This document shows, piece by piece, positions 21,801 to 30,892 of a stretch of DNA of 64,000 bases. The stretch comes from Tetramitus jugosus (Eukaryota > Heterolobosea > Eutetramitea > Acrasida > Vahlkampfiidae). Each line of letters begins with the position of its first letter. Position 1 is the stretch's first letter. The DNA lies in the NCBI GenBank assembly GCA_937625935.1, contig OW569359.1, positions 124,001 through 188,000 of the forward strand, given 5' to 3'. A model generated the notes under the pieces. That model had not been told where the DNA came from. It did not search any database and saw only the letters and a program-made list of their open reading frames with translations. The position numbers and the translations under genes were made by a program.

Positions 21801-23849
21801 GAGGAACCAAAGTATTTACAGTCTCTCCTCTCTTCTTTGTGGTATACGATCTATCGTTCAAAATTCGAGCTGAGCAAGCCCGTTTCTGATGCGGTTAAAA
21901 CAGTTCTCAATATTGCCCAAACTGCCTTTGAGTACAACTGCAACATATATAGATTTGTCAACTTTTTGCTCGATGAATTCATTCCTTCTTTGGAGAAAAG
22001 TGTTGATGCGAACACTGGACAATCAGTCATTTCACAAGTCGAAGTATTGCTCTGCAAATTTATATGGCAGTATGAATTTTTACCGTTAGATACTATTGTG
22101 CAGGCATTGACCGATCGAGCTGGCTCTCGAGTATTAAGCCAAGCGACAACTGACGTACAAACAGAAAGTACTTACCCAATACCATTACTCAAATATTTAT
22201 TATTGGTCGATACCCAATTCAGCAGTCGCGTGAAGTACTACATATATTTAGGAGTGCATATCAACCATTGGGAGGAACCAGACTACTTTATGAAACATGC
22301 CAAATATCACGACAAATATCCTGAGAGTTGGGGAATTCATTTTTCCCCGGGAACTGCTAAACCGGAACATCTCCCCAGTTACTATGGCAATTTATGTCTT
22401 CGAATGATATCAATACTGGACTTGTTGTTGAGAAGACTAATAGAAGTAGGAGACAATGTTTTCTTCATTGAACTCATGGATAGATACACTCCTCTTCTCT
22501 TGTATCACGACTTTTCATTATCCTTTGTGAAGCAACTCTTCACGTACTACTTTGATACTTCGCACAAACTCATATTTGATCATGCAGTACAGAAGAGAAT
22601 TTTGCAATTCGCGATTGCTTGTGGAGCCAACTTCAGTCCGGAGCTTGTAATGTGGATTAGCCAGACAAACAGCGAATCAAACAATGCTGAGAGTTTCGCA
22701 ACTAATTACTTTGTACAAAGGATTCGCTATGCAGCATCAGTGATGCCAAGCACGACTCGCGCATCTGCCAATGATACATGCCCAATCGATCGTTTCAAAG
22801 AATTTTCAACCCCTTTCGAGCAAAGGATTAATGAGCTTGTAATTGAGATACTAGCTGTTCCCCTCCCTCTAAGCGAGAAACTAACGCGACTTATGAACTC
22901 GATAACTGCATGTTGTGAGAATCCAGAACAATTTGATTTTATCAATAGCATAGACGCCTACAGAATGACAACCACTACTGGCGTTCTTCTGACAAGTCTA
23001 CCTCAATTCGCTACGAGTAACTGCTTAGTAGATTACTTGCGAAAGTACCTAGTAACCAACAATAATATTGTCCTTAATGACTACGTTACCATGACAGGGG
23101 AAGCAACCTATAAGGCAAATATTCAATCAGAGCAGCAAGTAGGTGAATATTTGATAGACAATGGAGACACAGCATTGCTCTCAATTTTGCACACATTCTT
23201 CGGCAATGCCACCATCGATGGAATCAACAATCTAAAGGTTATTCTACAAGACTGTAATACTTCCATTCATAGCGCTCGAGCTCGAATACCAAATGAGAAG
23301 CAATGGATTTCTGCCATCAACCTGAATCATGTTTACTTCTTTTGCCGATTGGTAGGACCACTTCTACATCTTTTGCAAGAGCAACCATTCTCGAAAGGCA
23401 CCAAGGGTTCCCTGGACACAATTGATAGATTATTTACAGAGTTATTCAAGTCATTGTGTTATGTTACTGACACACCGATAGGACAGTATCTGGACTCCCT
23501 CAACGCAGCAAGTGAACGTACAACCCCTCTACTCAGTAAGGGTGCTAAAAAGAGGACGTTCGATGAGATGAATGAATCACAGATAGAGTTTCTGGATCAC
23601 TCAACTGTCTTCCAAGTTCTAAATCAACAGCTATCTCATCAAAGTATACCAGTTCTCCAAAACGAGCTCTCAAATGAAGCTCGCTCGGTAATCTACGAAC
23701 AAATTATGGATTTTCTACATCATGTGCATAATCTGGTGTCCAGTAGTATTTCCCCTCAGGTACGCAATCATCTGATTCAAGAACTGAAATCCTTCTGCTC
23801 AGATCCAACCATCCAACGTGACCTGCTGGTGATGATATCTGGAGAATAG
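18825..23849 (+). CDS. MED23: Mediator complex subunit 23
   Basis: This 1674-residue helical protein has no introns. The best match is the region around residue 1155, where KHAKYHDKYPESW and then LPSYYGNLCLRMISILDLLLRRLIE (positions about 22287 to 22450) align with the MED23 block KHMNYHKKYPE / LPIYFGNVCLRFL. Nearby KFIWQYEFLPLDTIVQ matches the WKYNIVTLDRLI segment of animal MED23. A late VYFFCRLVGPLLHLLQEQ matches the conserved YVYHLVGPFLQRFQQE. MED23 belongs to the Mediator tail and links activators to RNA polymerase II in the nucleus. The protein is about 300 residues longer than the animal form, with glutamine- and serine-rich inserts early on. The start ATG follows an A/C-rich leader. 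I am confident of the family; the N-terminal 300 residues are poorly conserved. Confidence 0.88.
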   Translation: MLQVLIHVIQQCHQHVLTHQPPLYVVPTSSTTSTTPSVPVVSILSHLLLQVNSLSNRPNLSQKLKAHQLLTLIHNNASSIIDMILKELNLQFISCIVGVSSVDHVLYMPTQQQQHQQQSSAQQPSSFMSLNTTADLFDRYNRKMKMEAVRSTLSMSSSHTQLSQQMTNVSDYLLLMQQWVQVGTKECASLIELITEILVHYRGTTHFISPNYYRIVTRLLQFLFTVLNTYKCEDKSKESILKMLLLRCEDSKDRLYHAEESGSEIIVLIQSLLETIVMSKYRLRFYKVLKVIHEHETFARNSRLQSSASATTASDTTEESKPNLLTDPFNDRNLQIMLGPLFHYIRMRRDRLKQMVTLSGHYARCPTFLYHLDGFQASAVMLGSIQSLKSSDNDILFAFSASEPKISSVEWNTRVMQLVSMLSQQANPEAFSYMLAQNAHLKELKTEVSKVFAPKYTAKMLNEAIVYRILQILNEKQSVPQAEDMFVNVSQGNIGKWITLADQIYSLISPASDFRQIVVGEPENLYQSINESTMSIRKAVELYGDDVKDHFVLWIILQMVPLYGEYCNPALTEDLLCLVSELMHKKYTSWKPHELELLHYHHQFIMQRLANLNQITFSGRFMSRHVQQWRIESEKALDYYNLDGVARKNLFLLSTYLSQPISQEILKFLETVDQTRTDVDDDSPSLDVTHVPQAGYTNSVVNAISRYVGKRKPLDVNVLLVLSTHSRKKLYTLLEKCIFRQDLVTAVQPSILETFVRITYCSPSFYYPDSKLTLMQSIPLDHSGRFVIMEMLNFRMMRFFKYTNTEKLFVLVSQYMKVWSEMKSSAVNNHRFYLTLENLFLKIILYLVNDLQRLSDFIVLFRPLKTHYTECVRRIVIFTIARILKLRGISAFTSHECTNQLMKTLTEQCSDVFNDIIYSESRMQFFPMSLKSSLTKRKSVQQAKTRPTHLNEIVMSIVQQTYSTTNLFLEKLIANQTQKLEDLIVESRKKFSEEPKYLQSLLSSLWYTIYRSKFELSKPVSDAVKTVLNIAQTAFEYNCNIYRFVNFLLDEFIPSLEKSVDANTGQSVISQVEVLLCKFIWQYEFLPLDTIVQALTDRAGSRVLSQATTDVQTESTYPIPLLKYLLLVDTQFSSRVKYYIYLGVHINHWEEPDYFMKHAKYHDKYPESWGIHFSPGTAKPEHLPSYYGNLCLRMISILDLLLRRLIEVGDNVFFIELMDRYTPLLLYHDFSLSFVKQLFTYYFDTSHKLIFDHAVQKRILQFAIACGANFSPELVMWISQTNSESNNAESFATNYFVQRIRYAASVMPSTTRASANDTCPIDRFKEFSTPFEQRINELVIEILAVPLPLSEKLTRLMNSITACCENPEQFDFINSIDAYRMTTTTGVLLTSLPQFATSNCLVDYLRKYLVTNNNIVLNDYVTMTGEATYKANIQSEQQVGEYLIDNGDTALLSILHTFFGNATIDGINNLKVILQDCNTSIHSARARIPNEKQWISAINLNHVYFFCRLVGPLLHLLQEQPFSKGTKGSLDTIDRLFTELFKSLCYVTDTPIGQYLDSLNAASERTTPLLSKGAKKRTFDEMNESQIEFLDHSTVFQVLNQQLSHQSIPVLQNELSNEARSVIYEQIMDFLHHVHNLVSSSISPQVRNHLIQELKSFCSDPTIQRDLLVMISGE

Positions 23850-24059
23850 GTGATAGAATGATATGGGCCGAGATTGAGACTCCAATGAAACGCGTTTGTT
23901 GTTGGTTTGCAAAGCAACGAATAAACAACTCCTTCCAGCATCATCTGAATCCTCTCCGACAGAAGAATGGTGTCCGAAGTTCAGAAAAAACCTCAGACTC
24001 ACTATTTAACTTCATTCATCAAAACTCAAAATCAAACAAACCATAATGGAAGATTAGAA

Positions 24060-24651
24060 AACTTGTTCAGTACGGAGACTCACTAATTGTGTTTGGTTCC
24101 GGGATTTGGAAAATTAATGTGAAGACTCTTCATGAGCAGTGCTTAAGTAATGAATGTTGGAACGGAACATTGGGTATACCATGCAGCCGGAAAGGGATGA
24201 CTACCAAAGCGTTATTCACCATTGACAATACCATTTTCGTCATTTGTCAAAGGTTTGGTCATTCTCCCCAGATACCGTTAATGAATATCTGTGCGTGAAT
24301 CATGAAGATTGGGGATCAACCATCCCAACCGCTTTGATTCCATTGATTGGTAGCAACAAGTACCTTGAGCAACGGTAGTTCAGTTCAACTTTCATCTGAC
24401 AATTGGCACTCAACCAGAGCAATTGTTTATTTAGCACTTTGAGTGATGGCTGTTCTGTAACCAATAATGAGGATTGGACCAATACTTGTTGTACATTGCG
24501 AGTAACAACAAGGTTTGGGTTCTCAATCCTGTTACAGGAAAGTACGAGAGTGCAAGAACCGAATCCTCTTGGACTTAAAAAGAGAGAACGAACGTCTCCG
24601 AGCTGAGCTTGAAGAGAAGAACAACCAAATGGACAAGGGTTTAAGGATGTA
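24060..24651 (+). pseudogene. Frame-broken beta-propeller repeat gene, C-terminal fragment
   Basis: Coding-like pieces lie on the plus strand in shifting frames: LIVFGSGIWKINVKTLHEQC then IDNTIFVICQR (24065 to 24298), SPDTVNEYLCVNHEDWGSTI (about 24260 to 24375), NNEDWTNT (about 24462), LYIASNNKVWVLNPVTGKYE (about 24482 to 24550) and finally a heptad tail LKRENERLRAELEEKNN ending at the TAG at 24651. The repeated EDW.ST, FVI, and VWVLNP.TG.Y elements fit a propeller-repeat protein with a coiled-coil end. Internal stops (for example 24373 to 24375) and at least two frame changes, with no clean GT-AG introns to explain them, point to decay. No 5' part is seen after MED23. An unusual multi-intron gene cannot be excluded. 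Confidence 0.5.
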
Positions 24652-24682
24652 GTTCGGTGAAATAAAACCCATAATAAAAAAA

Positions 24683-26295
24683 TTATGATTTCCCGAGAAG
24701 ACACCTTAACGCTCCTACATAATCGGGACTTACATAGCAGCTTGATGGAGTGAGCCTTGGAGGTGTTCCACCATTTTGATTAATTCTTTTGCGACCAAAA
24801 CCAGCATTGTCCATCCCAATTAACATGGTTCTTCCATTTGCTCTCTTTCGAAAGTCATTCATAACATTGGCAATCGTCTTATCTCTCATTATATAGCTAT
24901 CCCAATTCAGTCTCTTCACCCCAACAAATCATCCTCGACTTTCAATACAGAATTGATGTGTTCAAGGAACAGACCACTTGTTGGTACACCGGCCTGTTTG
25001 ATTGAGTTTTGGAGTTCATCCAAGTTCTTCTCATTCATTTCGTTCCATTCTGCTTTGTATTTCAACAATCGCTTGGAGTTTTTCGAATGGTGGGACAGAT
25101 GTCTATATGTTTTGTTAGACAACTCCCACTTCTTGCCATCTGAATCAACACAACTCACCAACGTAACAATACCCGGGTCAATCCCAACCAAATATTCAGC
25201 ACCTTCGTTCATACTTGTTTCCTTCTTTCTCTTCTTTGCTTCTTTCTGGTCCTTGGATTCCTTTGCCTTATTGTTCTTGTGATTGCCAACGAGTTGATGT
25301 CTGAGAACAACAGAGGCCTGAATACCGTCAGTTCTGATTGAGTCGATTTGAATCTTCTTTGTTCCAACATTCAAACACTTGAGATTACACTTCAATTCAG
25401 TTGACTCCTCGCCCTTCTTTTGTCTTCCTTGTTTCTTCTGTTTAAGCATATCAACTAATTCCTTTGTGCCAATCTCCATACACCTGCACTTGAAATGAGA
25501 CAAAGGAAGTAGTGCAAACGATTTCATATCATTGTTGATCAGAAATTGTTGAACATGCCAGTAAAACTTCAGCATGTTATTGGTGTTGTTCTTCACAAAT
25601 GATTCATCAATTACTTCATCAGTTTTAGCATCAACAAGTGTTCGAACCTCTCGGATCAACACAGGAATCGTCTCTATCAACTCTTTTGGAGGCAATTTGA
25701 TAAAATCGTGGACAGGAGTGCTAAATGTCAACCTTCTGATAATGTATTCAACAACCCTTCTTTGTTCTGACTTTGGAATAGATGAGTCACTGTGTAGTTG
25801 ATTCATTCTGACCCTCAGATACTTCCTCAGTCTTGGTTCCAATGTGAACTTGAGCATGTTGGAGATGTTGACATTGAGAGACCTGGCAACATAATTGATG
25901 GACGTGGCAAAACTCTGATAAATCTTTCTGAGTTTGACTACTACATCGTCCATGTTGACAGACTCGTTGATGAGACTTAAGTTATTGTCTCTTGGTTTTG
26001 AATTGCGTCCAAACAACACAGAACCTAATCTTTGAAGAAACACTTGATCTAATAAAGGGATTTGATAGTCAGACTCCAAGTGCCTCAAAACGAATATGTT
26101 TATAAATCTTGTGAGTCGAAGAGCAATCCTTGTAATCTCCAGAGCTTGAGTCTGTATGATTGGTAACAGAGTTGGATGATGCAACAACAGAGACTTCAGA
26201 CCGACCTTGACCACGTAATGTGATGAGTATTCATTTTTTTTGACAGTCTCTCTCTTTCTCTTTCTCTTGCCGTCCTTCGGCACGCCTCGTGGCAT
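24683..26295 (-). pseudogene. Fanzor-like (TnpB-related) nuclease gene, frameshifted and C-terminally truncated
   Basis: The main frame (26295 to 24916, 459 residues) starts with a basic nuclear-localisation-like stretch (KRKRKRETVKK). The central helical part has the Fanzor pattern of an Arg-rich helix ending in RLRKYLRVR (about residue 155), a PLS.F.C block (about 262), and the RuvC-I motif GIDPG followed by VSCVDSDGKKW (about 373). The frame ends in TGA at 24916 directly after a GGGG run. The next frame continues the domain with IMRDKTIANVMND and a LIGMDNAGFG strand, then stops at 24683. A single missing or extra base therefore breaks the gene. The later EYRTS-type RuvC-III strand and CxxC zinc finger are absent. 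Fanzors are eukaryotic RNA-guided endonucleases related to IS200/IS605 and IS607 TnpB, and are known from Naegleria. This copy is probably inactive. Confidence 0.78.
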
Positions 26296-26745
26296 AATGT
26301 TATTGTATTTGTTGTGTGTTGTATTTGTTGTGTTGTATTTGTTGTGTGAGTTGAATCAAACAGCGAAAAAGACAGCGCTTTTTAAACCGAGGAAGATGGC
26401 CGTTGCCGTTGTAAAGACAGTCTCAACGGAAATTTTTACAACTGCGCCAATTCCGCAGCTTAGAGGAAACTGATACAACATTTATTGTATTTTTTTAAAA
26501 TATATCCACCTATCTATCCAATCTTGAACCAACGAAAAACTTTCTCTCTGACACGACAACAACAACAACGAAAAACACAAGTCGCACAACGAACATCAAC
26601 AACAACAACGACCAAATCAATCAAAAAAGATGGAGAGTCGACAAGAGGTGTCTTTTTGCAGCATTTGATCTCTGGTGTTGGCAAGTTGTTGAGTGCTGAG
26701 AGAGCGAGTCTGTTCCTCTTGTTGAGTGAAGAAGTTTATTCTCTA
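26296..26745. other. Gap upstream of the Fanzor remnant
   Basis: The 450-base stretch begins with three copies of a TTGTATTTGTTGTGT-like unit (26303 to 26347). An A/C-rich plus-strand stretch (26560 to 26620) resembles the 5' leaders of other genes but no gene follows on that strand. I find no terminal inverted repeat by eye. Confidence 0.3.
26303..26347. repeat. Short tandem repeat, three units of about 15 bases
   Basis: The unit TTGTATTTGTTGTGT occurs three times with small spacing changes directly before the Fanzor start codon (upstream on the minus strand, where it reads as CAA/ACA-rich leader). It may simply be leader sequence expanded by slippage. Confidence 0.5.
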
Positions 26746-27483
26746 TTAAATAGCAATCTCGGCATACTTTTCAGAATCACTCCTCTTCTTGGATCTCAAA
26801 TAGTTGATAGTGTTGCGATAGAAGACATTGGTTGGTGCAAAGACATCATCAGGAGTCTCCTCTTCTTCAATCTTTGAGATATTGTCAGCGATTAGATCAA
26901 TGAGACCGTTAATGTACTCGGCAGTCACCTTGTCATTGTCCTTGTCAAAGTGATAAGCGTACACGTTCAAAATGTCAACAAACAATGGAATTTGTTGTGC
27001 AGGCATGCATGCCTTGACAATCTTCAACGACCATTGCAAGCATTCAAGTGCCTTTGAACTGTTCTGAAGCTCTTCGTTATTCACGAACGGCCAGAACAGA
27101 TGAGAGCAAGTGAAGCCAGCTCTGCACTGATCAGGCTTCCTCAATAGCTTGGATGAGTATTGGCAGGTCTTTGTGGACAATGTGTCATAGTTTTCGCATC
27201 TCACAATGCTCAGTGCAATAAACTTTCTCTGTTCATATCCAAGAGAATGAATAATATCACCATACTTCTCCAACTTCAAAACTGTTAGCACATTGTTGTA
27301 TGACTCGAGTGGCACCAACAACAATCGCTTCAACATCTCTACAATTTCATCTGAAGCAAGTGCAGTGCTATTCAATTGACTAGCAATGTTATTAATAATC
27401 TTGTTGACATAGTCAGTGTTATCAGGATATGTTTGAAGAGCAAGTGTCATCAATGAGATCTGAATACTCAAGTTATCGGACAA
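26746..27483 (-). pseudogene. VPS35 fragment with N-terminal loss and internal deletion
   Basis: The 245-residue frame matches two separate parts of VPS35, the retromer core subunit that recycles cargo from endosomes. The first part (LSIQISLMTLALQTYPD, then YNNVLTVLKLEKY and GYEQRKFIALSIV) matches the middle of the protein. It then jumps directly to SKLLRKPDQCRAGFTCSHLFW and ECLQWSLKIVKACM near the C terminus and ends like the family (YRNTINYLRSKK). Some 180 to 190 family residues are missing at the jump. About the first 370 are missing at the front. No ATG opens the frame: it begins after a TAG with a TTG, and the upstream 780 bases hold other fragments and then a lipase. I read it as a truncated duplicate; the functional VPS35 should be elsewhere. 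Confidence 0.75.
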
Positions 27484-27613
27484 TTCAACACCTCTCTAAT
27501 GGTATCAATAGGACAGAATTTGACAAACGTCAGAAAACTCACACTCATCAGGTCACTCGCATTCACGATGTCCTTCAGAGTGTTTGTTTTCTGTTTTTTG
27601 CAAGTTTTTTTTG

Positions 27614-27955
27614 ATGAAAAAAATCAATGAACAAATGGGAAAACAAGGAAAAGGCGCCAAAAGAAGACATAACCAACACCAACAATTGGTAAAGTTTGGA
27701 GTCAAAAGAAAAGTAAGAATAACCGATATACATATTGATTTATTTGTGTATCTAGTTGGTTCGTTCCTTGGTGTAGAAGATGTGTTGAATTTGGTATTGA
27801 CGTGTCGGGATTTTCGATCTTCGATAGTCAATAATCTATCAACAATAAGGTCTTATATGGACAATTTGTACTCACACTGTTTGGCCGTTTGCAAGTCAGG
27901 CTTACCGTGCAAATTGCAAAGGAAATTTTTTGTGCCTGTTTTGATTGCTTGTTGA
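27614..27955 (+). CDS. Truncated F-box-like protein
   Basis: From the ATG at 27614 the frame gives 113 residues. A lysine/glutamine-rich start is followed by an F-box-like helix set at about residues 35 to 85: DIHIDLFVYLVGSFLGVEDVLNLVLTCRDF, here split as IHIDLFVYLVGSFL and VEDVLNLVLTCRDF. F-box proteins recruit substrates to SCF ubiquitin ligases, and Naegleria has very many. Most carry long C-terminal repeats, which are absent here: the frame stops within 30 residues of the F-box. Its end overlaps on the opposite strand with the zinc-ribbon frame at 27902 to 28072. It may be a degraded copy. Confidence 0.45.
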   Translation: MKKINEQMGKQGKGAKRRHNQHQQLVKFGVKRKVRITDIHIDLFVYLVGSFLGVEDVLNLVLTCRDFRSSIVNNLSTIRSYMDNLYSHCLAVCKSGLPCKLQRKFFVPVLIAC

Positions 27956-28072
27956 ATCAACCAGTACTTGACCGCATCCTGGGCAGAACCATGAGGCAGT
28001 GTTCATTATAATACTCTTGGCTGAGACGGAACCACAGCCGGAACAGAACCATTGATGAGATGTGGCAACCAT
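27902..28072 (-). CDS. Small zinc-ribbon protein (56 residues)
   Basis: An ATG at 28072 opens a 56-residue frame with two near-identical knuckles, WFCSGCGSV and WFCPGCGQV, 20 residues apart. Four cysteines in CxxC pairs are enough for a zinc ribbon. The frame stops at a TAA that overlaps a good splice donor (CG|GTAAGC), so the gene may continue in another exon or be a fragment. It overlaps the F-box frame by 54 bases in antisense; one of the two is likely not translated to its end. No function is assigned. Confidence 0.45.
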   Translation of the reverse strand: MVATSHQWFCSGCGSVSAKSIIMNTASWFCPGCGQVLVDSTSNQNRHKKFPLQFAR

Positions 28073-28262
28073 GATCGTAAGCTTGTGTTTGTGATTGGGT
28101 GTCGTGCACCTGTTTTTTTGGGCAGTCTGGAAAATTTATAGGTAGAGTTCTATTTATACGTTGAGGTCCAACGAACTACATCCTTAAAAATAGTCGGTGG
28201 TTTGCACTCATTGAATAAAATACAATCAACAGTTGTTATTTTCATGTTTACAAACAAAAAAC

Positions 28263-29603
28263 ATGATCAACTCAATTTCTCACAACTGCTACCAAGCCTC
28301 ACTTGGGGTTCTCTTTCTTGTCTGCTCCTTGTCTCTTTTATGGCAGTTTACATTGGCACAATTTGACTTGCCTCTCTCGGACCAACAACTTCGATTGCTG
28401 CACTCGCTCATTCCCGATGAGTCACCAGAGTTTCAAAGTCTCCTTCTATCGGCTCCTTCCGAGGACTTTTACAAAAATGTGACGGAGTTGATTGAAGCAC
28501 GTGGTTTTCCATGGGAACAACACTATGTTACAACAAAGGATGGTTTCATTCTGTCCATGCAAAGAATTCCGCACGGAAGAAAGAAAAATTCCCCCAGCCC
28601 AAAAAAGGTTGCTCTCCTGCAACACGGACTCCTTGACGCCTCTGAAACATGGGTCCAGAACTTTGAAGATGAAAGTTTGGCCTTTATGCTGGCCGATTCT
28701 GGATGCGATGTGTGGTTAGGCAACGTACGGGGCAACATGTACTCCAACCGTCACGTTCACTATCAACCAACCAAGGATAAGGAGTTTTGGAATTGGAGTT
28801 TTGATGAAATGGCAATGATTGATTTGCCTACAATGATTGAATACGTTCTTAAACAAACTGGTCAAAGTCAACTAGATGCCTATATCGGTCATAGTCAAGG
28901 CACCATTATGGGATTCGCTTGTTTCTCATCCGGCACCAATTGCTCCACATCCACAATGACGGACGCATCCTCGCATGTCAAACAGTTTGTGGCATTAGCT
29001 CCGGTAGCGTATGTGAGTCATGTCAAGAGTGGACTCTTGAGATGGATGGCTGCTGTTCATGCGGACCAATGGCTCATTCACCTAGGTTTCAACGATTTTC
29101 TTCCATCCAACAAATGGTTACAAAAGTGGGTCCCTGAACTCTGTCACAACACCCTTGTCGGTCAACCGTTCTGTGCTCAAGTGTACTGTGCGTTCGCAGG
29201 ATGTGACTCACTGCGAGATAACGTGAATCGAACTCGATTAAGCACATACTTTTCTCATCTTCCTGCAGGTACCAGTGTGATGAATATAGCTCATTGGGCA
29301 CAGATGGTTCGTACAGGAAGATTCGAAATGCTCGACATGGGCACTCCCGAGAATAACATGGAAAGATATGGTCAAGATTCACCACCCATGTATCACATCT
29401 CAAATTTAAATGTAGACTTGAGTTTGTTCTACGGTGGTGTCGATACATTGGGCACTGTTGAAGACTTGAAATCTTGGTTACCATTGATACCACAGAACAG
29501 AGTCAAACAAGTCAAATACCTGGCAAACTATGGACACTTGGACATTGTGTGGGGCATTCGTGCCAACAGAGACATTTACGAACATATTATTCGCAAATTG
29601 TAG
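28263..29603 (+). CDS. Acid lipase, lysosomal/gastric lipase family (alpha/beta hydrolase)
   Basis: The ATG at 28263 starts a signal peptide (GVLFLVCSLSLLWQFTLA) and a 446-residue protein, the usual family length. The lid-associated N-terminal motif (IEARGFPWEQHYVTTKDGFIL) is the AB-hydrolase-lipase signature. LLQHGLLDASETWV carries the oxyanion-hole region, followed by DVWLGNVRGN. The catalytic triad is visible: Ser211 in GHSQG, Asp394 in GGVDTLG and His425 in NYGHLDIVWG. The family hydrolyses cholesteryl esters and triacylglycerols at acid pH in lysosomes, or outside the cell. In an amoeba it would serve digestion in phagosomes. No internal stops or introns. It lies just downstream of the pseudogene cluster and is intact. 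Confidence 0.93.
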   Translation: MINSISHNCYQASLGVLFLVCSLSLLWQFTLAQFDLPLSDQQLRLLHSLIPDESPEFQSLLLSAPSEDFYKNVTELIEARGFPWEQHYVTTKDGFILSMQRIPHGRKKNSPSPKKVALLQHGLLDASETWVQNFEDESLAFMLADSGCDVWLGNVRGNMYSNRHVHYQPTKDKEFWNWSFDEMAMIDLPTMIEYVLKQTGQSQLDAYIGHSQGTIMGFACFSSGTNCSTSTMTDASSHVKQFVALAPVAYVSHVKSGLLRWMAAVHADQWLIHLGFNDFLPSNKWLQKWVPELCHNTLVGQPFCAQVYCAFAGCDSLRDNVNRTRLSTYFSHLPAGTSVMNIAHWAQMVRTGRFEMLDMGTPENNMERYGQDSPPMYHISNLNVDLSLFYGGVDTLGTVEDLKSWLPLIPQNRVKQVKYLANYGHLDIVWGIRANRDIYEHIIRKL

Positions 29604-29934
29604 TGCCCAAAGTGGACCAAAAATGCACAAGTACTAGATGTTGTTTGTCTAAATCGGGTAATGACCACTCTGGAGCCAGTATACCTCGCTTTGAACAAAA
29701 GAGTACTCTTTCCCCGATTTGATGTCCCATAGGAGGAAATCTCGGATCGCTCTTTAAATAAAAGGAAACTAACCTATCGATTTGACCAGGTTTTACAGAT
29801 TCGCTCGTACGTGTCTAAAAAGCCTGTGCTTATTTTTAACAGACCCAACAGGGGATTGTATCTATTCACTTCCTCTATCCTCCTTGCAGTGCAAGAAAGA
29901 CAACCAGACAATTGCTTTCCAATACCAAAGAGGG
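29604..29934. other. Intergenic leader with a possible 5' UTR intron
   Basis: The 331-base gap includes a GTACGT donor (29811) and two acceptors, after TTTTTAACAG (29842) and after the pyrimidine tract ending CCTCCTTGCAG (about 29890). This suggests a spliced 5' leader for the next gene. An AAATCGGG/CCCGATTT inverted pair flanks 29660 to 29720. Confidence 0.3.
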
Positions 29935-30663
29935 ATGAACCCCAAAGGTGAACAATCACCACTGCTCTTTCTGTCACTCGACTATGACGATGAAGAATTG
30001 TTTAACTATGGTGTTCCGAGTTCAGCTTTCTCTCCTGTACCTCCAACGGGTGCCCAGAACTCCTTTATGAGTTTGATGAACCTTCCTCTCGCATGTTCCT
30101 CAAACGATCAACAAAAGTCTTCCACTCTGACACCAAACATCGATTTTGTACACTACTATGATCTTTCTGCATCGACCTCACCAATCACCCAACAATTGAA
30201 CTTCTACGACTCATTCAAAGAAGCTCAACAGGTACCCTCCAGCACCATGAATGTACCATCATCCAACTCTTCGTCTCCTATTCACTGTCAAATAGAGCCT
30301 CCAACTTGTGTATCATATTCGCCATCTTGTTTCTCGTTACTCCCATATTCTCATCCACCACCACTCCAAATGGAGACACCTATCATCCAGCCAAGTACCA
30401 ATGCTGTAGATCTAGAGTTGAAGCAACAGCAGCCACCGTCAGAACCGTCAAGTAATCAGCGAGAAGATTGGGTGTGGCATCAACAACAAAGAAACACTCC
30501 TATAAAGAAGAATAAGAAGGTCCAAAAACTGACGACCCCATACAATGCCCAATTTGTCGAGCATCGAAATTCTTACAAAAAGAAGGACAGACCATACGAT
30601 GGGTTAATGACCATTCTTGGACCAGCGAAGAAGAATCGAAAGAATTCTCGATCTAAAAATTGA
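29935..30663 (+). CDS. Proline/serine/glutamine-rich protein of unknown function
   Basis: The first ATG in frame is at 29935, giving 242 residues. The frame is open upstream to 29782 but without ATG, and a spliced leader seems likely. The protein starts with an acidic hydrophobic patch (LFLSLDYDDEELFNYG) of the kind seen in transactivation segments. It continues as a disordered S/P/Q/T-rich region and ends in a basic tail (HRNSYKKKDRPYDG, KKNRKNSRSK). I do not recognise a family. Composition suggests a nuclear regulator, which is inference only. Confidence 0.55.
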   Translation: MNPKGEQSPLLFLSLDYDDEELFNYGVPSSAFSPVPPTGAQNSFMSLMNLPLACSSNDQQKSSTLTPNIDFVHYYDLSASTSPITQQLNFYDSFKEAQQVPSSTMNVPSSNSSSPIHCQIEPPTCVSYSPSCFSLLPYSHPPPLQMETPIIQPSTNAVDLELKQQQPPSEPSSNQREDWVWHQQQRNTPIKKNKKVQKLTTPYNAQFVEHRNSYKKKDRPYDGLMTILGPAKKNRKNSRSKN

Positions 30664-30892
30664 ATATACAGTTGAGTTATCTATCTGTCTTCATCATGAT
30701 GTGCCATCACTCTCAAATTTTGTAAAGTAAACCTGAAATCTCCTATCGGTCACTTCAATGAAAACTCAAAAATGAGTGCCAACAATTTTGAACTCAATGG
30801 GAGGAAACAGTTTGACCTAAGTTCGAAAATAAATAGAGTTCAATTCCTAATCAGTTCAGAGACTGGTTTCAATGAAGTTAAAGGTTGTCCTC

